A DNA stretch of 64,000 nucleotides from Streptomyces bathyalis (GTDB lineage Bacteria; Actinomycetota; Actinomycetes; Streptomycetales; Streptomycetaceae): NCBI RefSeq assembly GCF_015910445.1, contig NZ_CP048882.1:1178001-1242000 (forward strand), written 5' to 3'. The position numbers were made by a program, and so were the translations under genes. Of the stretch, positions 37,213-45,977 are shown piece by piece. The stretch's first letter is position 1. Each line of letters starts with the position of its first letter. The notes beneath the pieces are model-generated. The model was not told the origin of the DNA, did no database searches, and was given only the letters and a program-made list of their open reading frames with translations.

Positions 37213-37326
37213 GCGTTCCGGTGAGCGCCGCGGCTCTACACGGACGAGGCGCCCGTAACCCCCGAATTGTGCGTATCGTTGTACCGCGCGGCTGCGCGAT
37301 CCGGCGCGGCGGGGAGGAGCGTCACC

Positions 37327-37914
37327 GTGACCGTCATGACCGACAGGATCGAGATGACAGAGCCCGACGAGCTCACCTTGGACGAACTGTTCGAGCGACT
37401 GGAGCGGATGCCCGTCCCCGAGGGCTACAAGGTCGAGATCGTCGAGGGGTCCGTGCACATGTCGCCACAGCGCTGGACGCACTGGGAAATCATCCGCAAG
37501 GTGCTGCGACAGCTGGAGAACCATCTCGGCGAGGCAGCCGTGATCGGATCGGACGTGCGGATCGACTTCCCCGGAAATCTCAACGGGTTCGCCCCCGACC
37601 TCGTCAAGATCGCCGACGACGCCACCCCCGACGCACGCGGCCGCTTCGCCCCGCAGGACATCGAGTTCGTCGTGGAGGTCGTCTCCCGCTCGACGGCCGC
37701 CAACGACTACGGCCCCAAGCTGGCGACGTATGCCTCGTCGAGCGTTCCCGCGTATCTGATCGTCGACCCCTACATCGGCCGCTGCCGCCTCTTCACGCAC
37801 CCGAAGGACGGTGGCTACGGCAGGGACCTCACCGTCGACTTCGGCGAACAGGTCGACCTGTCGGACACCCCCGTCGGCCTGACACTCTCGACCGAGAACT
37901 TCCCCCGCGACTGA
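37327..37914 (+). CDS. Uma2-family (DUF820) putative endonuclease
   Basis: A 195-residue PD-(D/E)xK-fold protein. Typical order: YKVEIVEGSVHMSP, GFAPDLVKIADD (Asp), IEFVVEVVSRSTAANDYGPKLATYASSSVPAYLIVDP (catalytic Glu-Val-Val-Ser and Lys) and a late beta region. Uma2 proteins are abundant in Streptomyces and cyanobacteria, of unknown role; nuclease activity is inferred from fold. GTG 37327 has GGGAGGAG seven bases upstream; ATG 37336 is an in-frame alternative. It stands alone between pucR and pobA. Confidence 0.9.
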   Translation: MTVMTDRIEMTEPDELTLDELFERLERMPVPEGYKVEIVEGSVHMSPQRWTHWEIIRKVLRQLENHLGEAAVIGSDVRIDFPGNLNGFAPDLVKIADDATPDARGRFAPQDIEFVVEVVSRSTAANDYGPKLATYASSSVPAYLIVDPYIGRCRLFTHPKDGGYGRDLTVDFGEQVDLSDTPVGLTLSTENFPRD

Positions 37915-37987
37915 CAGACGGGCTTCACCAGGCGCGGCGCCATGTCCGCCGGGTCGTCCTCGCGGGGCAGCCCCGCTCCCCGGGCCG

Positions 37988-39229
37988 TCAGTGGTCGGCG
38001 TCGCTGCCGATGTAGAGGCCGGCGACGGCCCGCCCCGCCTTCTCGGACCGCGTCATGCGCCGCAGCCGGGCCGCGGCCACCCCGGCCCTGAACGGGTCGC
38101 CGGAGGACGGGCCGTGGACGATCTCGGAGACCCACCTGTTGAAGTCCTGGTACTGCCACACCCGCCTCAGGCAGGCGTCGGAGTAGCCCTCGAGGCCGCT
38201 CTCGTCGCCCTCCCGGTAGTACGCGCGGAAGGCGTCGGCCAGCAGCAGCGCGTCGTTCAGCGCGAGATTCATGCCCTTGGCCGCGACGGGCGCCACGAGG
38301 TGCGCGGCGTCGCCGGCAAGATGCAGTCGGCCGTAAGTCATGGGTTCCACAACGTAGTTGTGCATGTCGAGGACGCGGCGCTCGATCACGTCGCCCTCGT
38401 TCAGCGGCTCCGCGTCGCGTGCGCCGAGCCGCGTGCGCAGTTCGCTCCAGACGCGCTCGTGCGGCCAGTTGTCCGGTGAGTCCCCCGGCGGGCACTCCAG
38501 GTAGTAGCGGGTGACCTGGGGCCCTCGGGCCATGTGCGCCGCGAAGCCCTGCGGATGGAGCCCGAAGACGACCCTCTCCGCGGACGGCGGTGCCTCGGCC
38601 AGCAACGCCAGCCAGCCCACGCCGAGATTGTGACGGAAGACCTCGATGCCGCCGTCGGGTATCGCGGTGCGCGAGGACCCCCGGGCGCCGTCGCAGCCTG
38701 CCACGAAGTCGCAGGAGACGGTGCGCTGTTGCCCGGTTTCCGGATCGGTGTAGGAGACGGAGGGACGGCTCGTACGGATGCCGTGCACGGCGACGTCCCG
38801 GGCGCCGAACCGCACGTCGCCGCCCGCCTCGTCGGCGAAGGCGCGCACCAGGTCCGTCACCAGGAACTGCTGCGGGTAGACGATGTGGCGCTGGCCGGAG
38901 AGCGCGCCGTAGCGGAAGACGTGACGCGTCCCGTCCAGCCGGAACTCGCAGTCGCCCTGCGCCTCCGCCCCGAGCAGACCTGGGCCGGCGAGACCTCGCC
39001 GCTCCAGCGCTCGTACCGCCCACTCCTCAAGGAAGCCCGCGCGCGGCAGCGCTTCGATGAACTCCCGGCTCTCGGCCTCCAGCAGCACGCAGCCGACGCC
39101 CTCCGATTGGAGCAGATTCGCGAGGGTGAGACCGGCGGGGCCGGCGCCGACGATGACGACGGAGGTCGTCTCGCCGCCCGGCGTCGAAATGCGCGTGGAG
39201 GCATCCGCGTCCTGCCGCACCGGAACCAC
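37988..39229 (-). CDS. pobA: 4-hydroxybenzoate 3-monooxygenase
   Basis: A 413-residue class A flavoprotein hydroxylase. The FAD-binding GxGxxG is in VVIVGAGPAGLTLANLL; DFVAGCDGARGSSRTAI is the second conserved (DG) motif; GRLHLAGDAAHLVAPVAAKGMNLALNDALLLADA is the GD motif. The substrate-linked HIVYPQQFLVTDLV and FFRYGAL-type sequence (HVFRYGALSGQ) match the p-hydroxybenzoate hydroxylase subgroup, which makes protocatechuate with NAD(P)H and O2. GTG 39229 follows GGGAGG. The usual neighbour PobR is absent. It could use 4-hydroxybenzoate released by the cupin at 58.9 kb. Confidence 0.88.
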   Translation of the reverse strand: MVPVRQDADASTRISTPGGETTSVVIVGAGPAGLTLANLLQSEGVGCVLLEAESREFIEALPRAGFLEEWAVRALERRGLAGPGLLGAEAQGDCEFRLDGTRHVFRYGALSGQRHIVYPQQFLVTDLVRAFADEAGGDVRFGARDVAVHGIRTSRPSVSYTDPETGQQRTVSCDFVAGCDGARGSSRTAIPDGGIEVFRHNLGVGWLALLAEAPPSAERVVFGLHPQGFAAHMARGPQVTRYYLECPPGDSPDNWPHERVWSELRTRLGARDAEPLNEGDVIERRVLDMHNYVVEPMTYGRLHLAGDAAHLVAPVAAKGMNLALNDALLLADAFRAYYREGDESGLEGYSDACLRRVWQYQDFNRWVSEIVHGPSSGDPFRAGVAAARLRRMTRSEKAGRAVAGLYIGSDADH

Positions 39230-39383
39230 GCGAACCTCCCGAACGAAGCGTCAACCACCGGGCAGGCGCCCAAGATTAGAACAGCGTGATCTTGGTGTAC
39301 AGCGGCACGGTGGCACATGAGGGGTGGGGTCGAGTGGGCTGCGGAACGACCGTCCACGGCTGTGGCACATACCGCGCACGGAC

Positions 39384-39566
39384 CTACGACAGCAGTCGCC
39401 AGGCCGCGGCAGCGGCCATCACGACGGTGAGCACGGTCAGTACGAGCATGCCCACCGCCACAGCCCTGCCACTACCACTGCCACTGCCACTGCCACTGCC
39501 ACAGTTGCTGTCTCGGCTGTCACCGTGGACGCCGCCGTCGCGGGGCGGCCGGTGCTCACCGTCCAC
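39384..39566 (-). CDS. 60-residue Ser-Gly-repeat, tail-anchored-like membrane peptide
   Basis: A short open frame from GTG 39566, with GGGGAGG three bases before it. The peptide has a charged N-terminus (VDGEHRPPRDGG), a Ser-Gly repeat encoded by a hexanucleotide repeat, then one strong hydrophobic helix AVGMLVLTVLTVVMAAAAAW and a short tail RLLS. A C-terminal single helix suggests insertion in the membrane with the N-terminus inside. No family recognised. The hydrophobic helix in this frame argues that it is real, but it may be chance. Confidence 0.4.
   Translation of the reverse strand: MDGEHRPPRDGGVHGDSRDSNCGSGSGSGSGSGRAVAVGMLVLTVLTVVMAAAAAWRLLS
39470..39499 (-). repeat. hexanucleotide tandem repeat
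   Basis: Five consecutive CACTGC units on the plus strand (first unit CACTAC), read as Gly-Ser codons on the minus strand inside the small membrane ORF. Unit length is a multiple of three, so slippage would change linker length without breaking the frame. Confidence 0.75.
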
Positions 39567-39821
39567 GGGCCTCCCCTCGGGATAGGCGTTCGGTGCCCCG
39601 TGCACCCGTCCGTCCCAGACTGTCCGCGCGAGGCCCGTACGTACAGGTGACTCTGGGCCAACCGGGCGAAGCACGTGCGATACGGCCACGGGAGCGCGGT
39701 CATCAGGGCATGGACATCCCCCTTCGCCTCGCACGGAGGCCCGAAGCCGAGGAGTTGCTCGGCCGCAGCCCCCTGGCCGTCATGGCGGCATGAACCACTG
39801 CCATGGGCCACCGTGAGGGCC

Positions 39822-40511
39822 TCAGTCAATGCTGAGTCGCAGCATGTTCTTCCAGTTGAAGCTCAACGCGCCGGAGACCTGCTTGGCGAGTTCGACTGCC
39901 TCCACCCTCATTCGGAGAACCTCACCAGGTTGCACGCTGAATCCCAGGGCTGGACTGGTTGACCAGTCAATTCGTGCTTCAGCTCTGTGAAATCCCGGCG
40001 CTACCTCGATGGCGAGTTCCTGGTTGATGCGCACCGTTCCGCAAGGTTCCCCGTCGAGCCGCAGAGTGTACGAACGCGCCGCGTTACCCCACCGGACTGG
40101 CCGGTAGAACACGACTCTCGCCGTCGCCTGGGCCCCACCGCTCCCGGTGGTGGCAGAGCCCGGAGCACGGTCTGCCCGTTCCCCCCTCCTGTCCTGACGG
40201 GCCGCGTGCCCAGGGTCGTGGCGCGATCGCGGGGGTGGAGCGGCAGCGTCGGACGGCGTCGCAGGAGAAAGCGCACCTTGCATCTCACGAATTGTCTGCG
40301 CGGCTCGGCGGGCACTCTCGTCCGAAACGCTGCGGGTGCCTTCATGGGCGATGCGGTTTCGGATACTCCTGACCGCAACGATGCGGCGGAGCGGAACCCC
40401 GGTGGCACTGGCGAGATACTCGGGAAGCTGCCTGCCGCGTCGAGCCGGGGGCACCATTTGAACGAGTCTCGACCACCCGTCGAGCACATCGACCTGAGCC
40501 TCAGCAGCCAT
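39822..40511 (-). CDS. HEPN-like protein with a beta-sandwich C-terminal domain
   Basis: A 229-residue protein. The N-terminal ~80 residues are helical, with VPLRRIVAVRSIRNRIAHEGTRS, whose R-N-x3-H matches the HEPN ribonuclease signature, followed by SDESARRAAQTIREM. A 45-residue Pro/Arg-rich linker leads to a beta-rich domain (ARVVFYRPVRWG, YTLRLDGEPCGTVRINQELAIEVAPGFHRAEARIDW) of the PEGA/DUF2846-like type. ATG 40511 has GGAGGGGAA directly upstream. No obvious antitoxin gene adjoins, so a toxin role is unproven. The family as a whole is not one I can name. Confidence 0.7.
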   Translation of the reverse strand: MAAEAQVDVLDGWSRLVQMVPPARRGRQLPEYLASATGVPLRRIVAVRSIRNRIAHEGTRSVSDESARRAAQTIREMQGALSPATPSDAAAPPPRSRHDPGHAARQDRRGERADRAPGSATTGSGGAQATARVVFYRPVRWGNAARSYTLRLDGEPCGTVRINQELAIEVAPGFHRAEARIDWSTSPALGFSVQPGEVLRMRVEAVELAKQVSGALSFNWKNMLRLSID

Positions 40512-41064
40512 TTCCCCTCCGTTCGGCCCGATCTCTCGTGGCGCCGGGCCCGATCCGGCGCTGAGCGGACCGCCGGTCGCGGTAGCCACAGTGACCAGCC
40601 GGGTCGTGGCCGATTCGGATACCGTCCCGGCCGACCCTGGGCAGATCCTTCAGGCGGACCGCTCGCCGGACCAGGCCGTCAGGGCCACCGAATCGCGCAA
40701 GGAGCCTCCTCAGGGGCCCGCCCCCGGCTCCAGGACGTTTCTACCGCAACAGGAGGCGCCGGAACCACGAGACGACTGACACTCGACGCGCCCAACCGTT
40801 CGCAAAACAGGGACAGTTGGTGAGATCACGGGGGTGAGAAGGGTTCGCAGAGCAAACCGGAGCCGACTCGCCACGGGTACGGTGCCCAGCCGGCGGCGGA
40901 GGGCGCATGACGCCGACCGGACCGGAATCGGTGAGCCTGGGGGCGGACCCGCACCGCGTGCGGACGTGGGGGACCTTCGCTGCGGGCGCGCTACCGCGGA
41001 CGCATAGAATCCTGGGGCGCTCATGAGGGGCGTCCGACCGGAGCGGCGCACCGAGGGGTGAGGC
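40512..41064. other. 553-base intergenic region
   Basis: No gene supported. TAGAAT at 41005-41010 is a good -10 candidate for the XRE-cupin gene. ATG 41023 would open a 12-codon reading frame ending at 41061, four bases before the regulator start. GTTCGCA occurs at about 40798 and again at 40849, 51 bases apart. Confidence 0.45.
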
Positions 41065-41712
41065 ATGCCGAGGAAACCCGCCGGGGAACCCGACGGTTCA
41101 GCAGGGGAGTTCGCGGAGTCCCGGGGCGCTCCCGCCGGAGACCGTGACGGCGAACTCGCCACCATCGGGACGACCGTCCGATCGACGCGGCGCGTCCTGG
41201 GCATGACCGTCGAGGCGCTCGCTTCCCGCGCGGGCGTGAGCACGGGCGCGCTGAGTCAGCTCGAACGCGGACAGGGCAATCCCTCCCTCCAGACTCTGCA
41301 GCGTCTGGCCGCCGCACTCGGCATCCCACTGGTGCAGTTGCTCCGGGGAGCGGCTGAGCCCGAGCACCACGTCGTCCGCGCCGGTCACGGGCCCCGGCTG
41401 CCCGCGCCGAGCGATGACACACGCGACTCGCAGGTGCTGCGCGAACTGCTGACCCCGTCGAGCGGACGTCTGCAAGTGATCCGGAGCGAGGTGCCTCCGG
41501 GGTTCAGCAATGAGGGGCGTTCCTATCGCCACCTGGGTCAGGAGTGCGTCGTCGTGCTGTCAGGCCGGCTCAAGGTGAGCATCGGCGAGGAGGTCGTCGA
41601 CCTGTCTCAGGGCGACACCATCACCTACGACTGCACAGCCGCCCACTGGTGGGCCAACCCCGGGACGGAGACCACCGTGGTGCTCGGAGCGGTCACTCCC
41701 CTGGCCTTCTGA
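41065..41712 (+). CDS. XRE-family regulator with cupin sensor domain
   Basis: A 215-residue regulator. HTH_3: IGTTVRSTRRVLGMTVEALASRAGVSTGALSQLERGQGNPSLQTLQRLAAALGIPLVQLL (about residues 33-93; key VSTGALSQLERGQGNPS). C-terminal cupin: SEVPPGFSNEGRSYRHLGQECVVVLSGRLKV, DLSQGDTITYDCTAAHWWANPG. In this family the cupin senses small ligands and the neighbours are often transporters or amino-acid/polyamine enzymes. It faces the DUF1028 gene and is near the peptide ABC operon, which it may regulate. ATG 41065 follows GGGGTGAGG. Confidence 0.9.
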   Translation: MPRKPAGEPDGSAGEFAESRGAPAGDRDGELATIGTTVRSTRRVLGMTVEALASRAGVSTGALSQLERGQGNPSLQTLQRLAAALGIPLVQLLRGAAEPEHHVVRAGHGPRLPAPSDDTRDSQVLRELLTPSSGRLQVIRSEVPPGFSNEGRSYRHLGQECVVVLSGRLKVSIGEEVVDLSQGDTITYDCTAAHWWANPGTETTVVLGAVTPLAF

Positions 41713-41815
41713 CCGACCCTCACGGGCAAGGCCGTTCAGCGGCGTCACGCCGAACTGGCCGTGCGGCATGCCGTGTTGGGGCTCACGCATGGACCACCCG
41801 GCGCGCGCAGCGCCG

Positions 41816-42466
41816 TCAACGGCCACGTCGAGAGGGATCCGCCGCGCCCGTGAAGACATCGTGCAGCGCGAGGAGGCGGCGCAACTCGCCGACCGGGTCG
41901 CCGTGATCGTCCACCCGCAGGTCGACACGGGCCGCGCAGCGGAGGCTGCCATCGTCGGCCGGGCCGGCAACGCGCAGTGCGGCGCTCTGCCTGCCGCGAC
42001 GGTCCCCACCGGCCTCCTCGCCGCTGGCGAGCGCCGCGATCAGGCGATGGGGCAGCGCCCCGACCGAGGCCAGGAAGGTGTCCCGCAGGGCGCTGAGAAC
42101 TGCCGTTCCGCTCAGACAGTTCCCCACGGCCACACATCCGGGACCGAGGAGATGTCCCGCGGCCTCCGTGCAGTCCGGGCCGGTCCACGCAGCGGCGTCG
42201 CCCGCCGGACCGAGCACCGCGAGCTGCCGCAGTGAACGTCCCGGGTCTGAGGAAATGAGGCGTTCGACCGTCCGGGCCGCGTCGAACCCGGCACGCAGCT
42301 GCGTGATCCCACGCTCGGCGAACGTGGTGTTGGTGTGGGCCTGCGTCACGAGGGCGCCCGCGTCCGCGGCCACGGCCGGCACCGAGGCACCCACGGCGAG
42401 GGACTTCGACGCGGTGACGACTCCGAAGCTTCCGTCACGGTCCCGTACCACCAGGGAATAGGTCAC
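41816..42466 (-). CDS. DUF1028 family protein (Ntn-hydrolase-like)
   Basis: A 216-residue DUF1028 protein. It begins MTYSLVVRDRDGSFGVVTASKSLAVGASVPAV and continues ALVTQAHTNTTFAERGITQLRAG, SSDPGRSLRQLAVLGPAGDAAAWTGPDC and GCVAVGNCLSGTAVLSAL, all family-typical. DUF1028 proteins resemble Ntn hydrolases and recur beside peptide transporters and peptidases, so a peptidase or amidohydrolase role is plausible. It is divergent from the ABC operon with a 180-base shared promoter region holding a 29-bp palindrome. Confidence 0.88.
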   Translation of the reverse strand: MTYSLVVRDRDGSFGVVTASKSLAVGASVPAVAADAGALVTQAHTNTTFAERGITQLRAGFDAARTVERLISSDPGRSLRQLAVLGPAGDAAAWTGPDCTEAAGHLLGPGCVAVGNCLSGTAVLSALRDTFLASVGALPHRLIAALASGEEAGGDRRGRQSAALRVAGPADDGSLRCAARVDLRVDDHGDPVGELRRLLALHDVFTGAADPSRRGR

Positions 42467-42536
42467 ACGTCTTCCTCTCTGAACGGCCGGGCGGCCGCCC
42501 TGAGTTAACTCCGGGTAACGGTTTTCGGGTGCTGTC

Positions 42537-42565
42537 TTGACCTCGCTCGCCGAGGTTCGTAGCGT
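42537..42565 (+). promoter_or_regulatory. promoter of the peptide ABC operon
   Basis: TTGACC (42537-42542) and TAGCGT (42560-42565) spaced 17 bases, predicting a start near 42572. The long palindrome then lies in the 5' untranslated leader. Confidence 0.55.
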
Positions 42566-42588
42566 GCCGCCGTGCTTCGTAATAATGA

Positions 42589-42617
42589 CGCACCTTCATC
42601 ATAATGATGAAGGTGCG
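42589..42617. repeat. perfect 29-bp palindrome in the leader of the peptide ABC operon
   Basis: Arms CGCACCTTCATCAT and ATGATGAAGGTGCG of 14 bases around one central A. It is A+T-richer than its surroundings and lies just downstream of the predicted promoter and 29 bases before the first gene. It is a strong operator candidate; as RNA it would form a long hairpin with almost no loop. Confidence 0.8.
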
Positions 42618-42646
42618 GGCGGACGACCAGTCGACCGAAGCGGGGG

Positions 42647-44173
42647 ATGACAGGCGTGAGACGGCTGAGCCGATGGGCAGGCGCCGCACTCGTATCAGCC
42701 CTGCTCGGTGCCTGCTCGCCCGGCACCGGAGTGGACCGCGGCCTCAGCAAGGACGGCTCCGGCGTCGTGGCCGCGATCGCCGGCGAGCCGGATCAACTCG
42801 ACCCGCACCGCACGTCGTCCTACTTCTCCTTCGAGGTGCTGGAGAACACCTTCGACACACTCGTCGAGCCGGACGAGAACCTCACGATGCGACCGGCGCT
42901 GGCCGAGCGCTGGAAGGTCAGCAAGGACCGGCTCACCTGGACGTTCACCCTCCGTGAGGGCATCACCTGGCAGGACGGCTCCAAGTTCGGCGCGGACGAC
43001 GTCGTCTACTCGTACCGGCGCATCATCGACGAGAAGCTGGGGAACGCCTGGCGATTCGAAGGCATCGAGCACATCTCGGCACCGGACGACTCGACCGTCG
43101 TACTCGAGCTCGACAAGCCCATATACAACCTGCTCTCCAGAATCGGCGGCCACAAAGGGCTTGCCATCGTCAACAAGAAGAACGTCGAGAGCGGGAAGAT
43201 CAAGACGCACCCGGTCGGCACCGGGCCGTTCTCCGTCGACGACTACAACCCCGGCGAGTCGGTCAGGCTGAAGGCCAACTCCCGCTGGTGGGGCGGCACT
43301 CCGGAGATCCCGTCGCTGACCTTCCGGTTCATACCCGAGCCCACGACAGCCGTCGCGGACCTCGAAGCCGGGGAGGTCAACTGGACGGACAACATCCCGC
43401 CGCAGCAGGTCGAGCGCGTTTCGCAGAACCAGGATCTGAAGCTCGACACGGCTGTGGGCAACGACTACTGGTATCTGGCGACCAACCAGAAGCGGGAGCC
43501 GTTCGGCGACCCGAGGGTCAGACGGGCCATCGCCTACGGCATCGACCGCAAGGCCATCGTCCAGGCCACGCAGTACGGCAACGCGACCGTGAACCAACTG
43601 GCCATACCGAAGACCAATCCCTGGCACACCGCGTACTCGCCCTACTCGCACAACCCACGGCGGGCCGCCAAGCTGCTCGCGGCGGCGGGCGTGCGTGACC
43701 TGAAGATCGACATGCTGGTGACCAAGGAGTATCCGGAGACGGTCACCGCGGGCCAGGTGATCGCCTCCCAACTCGAGAAGATCGGCGTCACCGTCAAGCC
43801 CCGCGAGGTCGACTTCGCCACCTGGCTGGACAAGCAGAGCAAGGGCGAATTCGACATGCTGATGCTCGGATGGCTCGGCAGCCAGGACCCGGAGGACTTC
43901 TACTACGCCCAGCATCACACCAAGGGCGACTTCAACTTCCAGAAGTACTCGAACTCCGAGGTCGACCGGCTGCTGGAGGAGGGCCAGGAGGAGACCGAGA
44001 AGAAGGCCCGCAAGAAGCGTTACGCGGAGGCCGCCCGGAAGATAGCCGACGACGCGAGCTACATCTACCTCTACAACCCCGACGTCGTGCAGGCGTGGGC
44101 ACCGCAGTTGAAGGGATACAAGGCCCGCAGCGACTCTGCCGTCCGTTTCCGCGATGTGGGGCTGACCGGCTGA
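42647..44173 (+). CDS. peptide/oligopeptide ABC transporter substrate-binding lipoprotein
   Basis: A 508-residue SBP_bac_5 protein. It has a lipoprotein signal with lipobox ALLGAC near residue 23, then the family pattern DQLDPHRTSSYFSFEVLENTFDTLVEPDENLTMRPALAERW, FTLREGITWQDGSKFGADDVVYSYRRI, VGTGPFSVDDYNPGESVRLKAN and RRAIAYGIDRKAIV. It captures peptides or similar solutes outside the membrane for the permease pair that follows. ATG 42647 is directly preceded by GGGGG; GTG 42656 is an alternative start. The first gene of a five-gene operon with overlapping ends. Confidence 0.95.
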   Translation: MTGVRRLSRWAGAALVSALLGACSPGTGVDRGLSKDGSGVVAAIAGEPDQLDPHRTSSYFSFEVLENTFDTLVEPDENLTMRPALAERWKVSKDRLTWTFTLREGITWQDGSKFGADDVVYSYRRIIDEKLGNAWRFEGIEHISAPDDSTVVLELDKPIYNLLSRIGGHKGLAIVNKKNVESGKIKTHPVGTGPFSVDDYNPGESVRLKANSRWWGGTPEIPSLTFRFIPEPTTAVADLEAGEVNWTDNIPPQQVERVSQNQDLKLDTAVGNDYWYLATNQKREPFGDPRVRRAIAYGIDRKAIVQATQYGNATVNQLAIPKTNPWHTAYSPYSHNPRRAAKLLAAAGVRDLKIDMLVTKEYPETVTAGQVIASQLEKIGVTVKPREVDFATWLDKQSKGEFDMLMLGWLGSQDPEDFYYAQHHTKGDFNFQKYSNSEVDRLLEEGQEETEKKARKKRYAEAARKIADDASYIYLYNPDVVQAWAPQLKGYKARSDSAVRFRDVGLTG

Positions 44174-45117
44174 TGCTGCGATTCTCCCTGCTCCGTACCG
44201 GGCACGCCGCGGTCGTCCTGCTGGGCGTGACAGTCGTCGTCTTCGCGCTGATGCACCTCGTGCCGGGCGACCCGGTGCGGGTCGCCCTGGGCACGCAGTA
44301 CACACAGGAGTCCTACGAGGCGCTGCGCGAGGCTTCCGGGCTCGACCGGCCCCTGGTCAGCCAGTACTTCCACTACGTGGGCAGCGCCCTCACCGGTGAC
44401 CTCGGGGTGAGCTTCCGCACGGGCGAACCCGTCACGCTCGTGCTGCTCGAGCGCCTGCCGGCCACGGTGTCGCTGGCGTTCGCGGCGATGGTCGTCGCCG
44501 TGGGCATCGCGTTTCCGCTGGGCGTCTACGCAGCGGCCCGACAGGGGAAGATCAGCGACACGATCGTGCGCATCGTCAGCCAACTCGGCCTGTCCGTACC
44601 CGACTTCTGGCTGGCCATCCTGTTCGTCCTGCTGTTCTCCAGCACGCTGGGGTGGCTGCCGCCCTCCGGCTACGTGCCGCTGACCGAGGACCCCCTCGGC
44701 TGGCTGTCCAGGGTGATCATGCCGGCGACGGCAGTGGGCCTCGTATCCGGAGCGATCATCACCCGCTTCGTCCGCAGCGCGGTCCTGGAGGCGCTCGGCT
44801 CCGAGCACGTGCGCACCGCCCGCGCGAAGGGGCTGCGGCACCGCATCGTGATGGGCCGCCACGTGGTGCGCAACGCGATGGTCCCCGTCGTCACCGTGAT
44901 CGGCGTACAGGCGGCGATCCTGATGGGCGGGATCATCGTGGTCGAGGTGGTCTTCGCCTGGCCGGGGCTCGGGCGGCTGACCTTCGACGCCGTCTCCGCG
45001 CGTGACTATCCCGTGGTGCAGGGGGCGGTGCTGCTGGTCGCGGCGCTCTTCCTGCTCGTCAGCCTGCTCGTCGACCTGCTGTACGGGCGCATCGACCCGA
45101 GGATGTCCCTCCGATGA
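44173..45117 (+). CDS. peptide ABC transporter permease (DppB-type)
   Basis: A 314-residue inner-membrane protein with N-terminal helix VVLLGVTVVVFALMHLVPGDPVRVALG and the inner-loop EAA motif in RTARAKGLRHRIVMGRHVVRNAMVPVVTVIG. DppB/OppB-type permeases have six helices and this topology. Its ATG shares a base with the previous stop (TGATG). It pairs with the DppC-type permease. Confidence 0.95.
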   Translation: MLRFSLLRTGHAAVVLLGVTVVVFALMHLVPGDPVRVALGTQYTQESYEALREASGLDRPLVSQYFHYVGSALTGDLGVSFRTGEPVTLVLLERLPATVSLAFAAMVVAVGIAFPLGVYAAARQGKISDTIVRIVSQLGLSVPDFWLAILFVLLFSSTLGWLPPSGYVPLTEDPLGWLSRVIMPATAVGLVSGAIITRFVRSAVLEALGSEHVRTARAKGLRHRIVMGRHVVRNAMVPVVTVIGVQAAILMGGIIVVEVVFAWPGLGRLTFDAVSARDYPVVQGAVLLVAALFLLVSLLVDLLYGRIDPRMSLR

Positions 45118-45977
45118 GCGCGCGGCCGTTCTCCGTGTGGAGTCACCTGCTGCGCCGCCCCGTGCCGGCGGCCGGTCTCGGCGTCATCGTCCTGCTTGCC
45201 GTCCTGGCCTTCGCGGGACCGATGCTCGCGCCCTACGGCCCCAACGCCGTCGACGTCACCCGTGCCCTGCAACCACCCAGCACGGAGCACTGGTTCGGCA
45301 CCGACGACCTGGGGCGCGATGTCCTCAGCCGGGTCGTCCTCGCCGCCCGGGTCTCGCTCCGGGTCAGCCTGCTCAGTGTGGGCATCGCGCTGGTCGCCGG
45401 GGTGACGCTCGGTCTTGTCGCCGGATACTTCCGGGGGTGGGCCGACACCGTGGTCATGCGCCTCGTCGATGTGATCTTCGCGTTCCCGATCATGCTTCTC
45501 GCCATCGCCATCGTCGCGGTGCTGGGGCCCGGGGTGACCACCGCGACGGTCGCGATCGGCGTGGTGTACGTGCCGGTGTTCGCCCGCGTCACCCGCGCGA
45601 GCACGCTGGCCCTGCGCGAGGAGCCCTACGTTCGGGCGGCGGCCGGCATCGGCGCCGGGCCGCTGTGGATCATACGTACCCACGTACTGCCGAACGTCTC
45701 GGCGCCGGTCATCGTCCAGACCTCGCTCAGCCTGGCGTTCGCGATTCTCTCGGAGGCGGCGCTGTCGTTCCTGGGGCTCGGCGTGCAGCCGCCCGAACCG
45801 TCCTGGGGACGGATGCTCTTCGACGGCAAGGGCTTCACGGACGCCTGGTGGATGAGCGTGTTCCCGGGGCTCGCGATCTTCGTCACGGTCCTGGCGTTCA
45901 ATCTCGTGGGTGACGGGCTGCGCGACGTGCTGGACCCCCGCCAGCGCTCCGTCATCGAGTCCAGGAGTGGCCGATGA
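45114..45977 (+). CDS. peptide ABC transporter permease (DppC-type)
   Basis: A 287-residue permease. HWFGTDDLGRDVLSRVVLAARVSLRVSLLSVGIALVAG is the standard DppC entry, and EPYVRAAAGIGAGPLWIIRTHVLPNVSAPVIVQTSLSLAFAILSEAALSFLGLG contains the EAA loop (key EPYVRAA, ALSFLGLG). The start overlaps the preceding gene in ATGA, and the end overlaps the ATPase gene. Confidence 0.95.
   Translation: MSARPFSVWSHLLRRPVPAAGLGVIVLLAVLAFAGPMLAPYGPNAVDVTRALQPPSTEHWFGTDDLGRDVLSRVVLAARVSLRVSLLSVGIALVAGVTLGLVAGYFRGWADTVVMRLVDVIFAFPIMLLAIAIVAVLGPGVTTATVAIGVVYVPVFARVTRASTLALREEPYVRAAAGIGAGPLWIIRTHVLPNVSAPVIVQTSLSLAFAILSEAALSFLGLGVQPPEPSWGRMLFDGKGFTDAWWMSVFPGLAIFVTVLAFNLVGDGLRDVLDPRQRSVIESRSGR

Noticed and set aside
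41023..41061. 12-codon upstream reading frame before the XRE-cupin gene
   Set aside because: Too short and without distinguishing features; could be chance.
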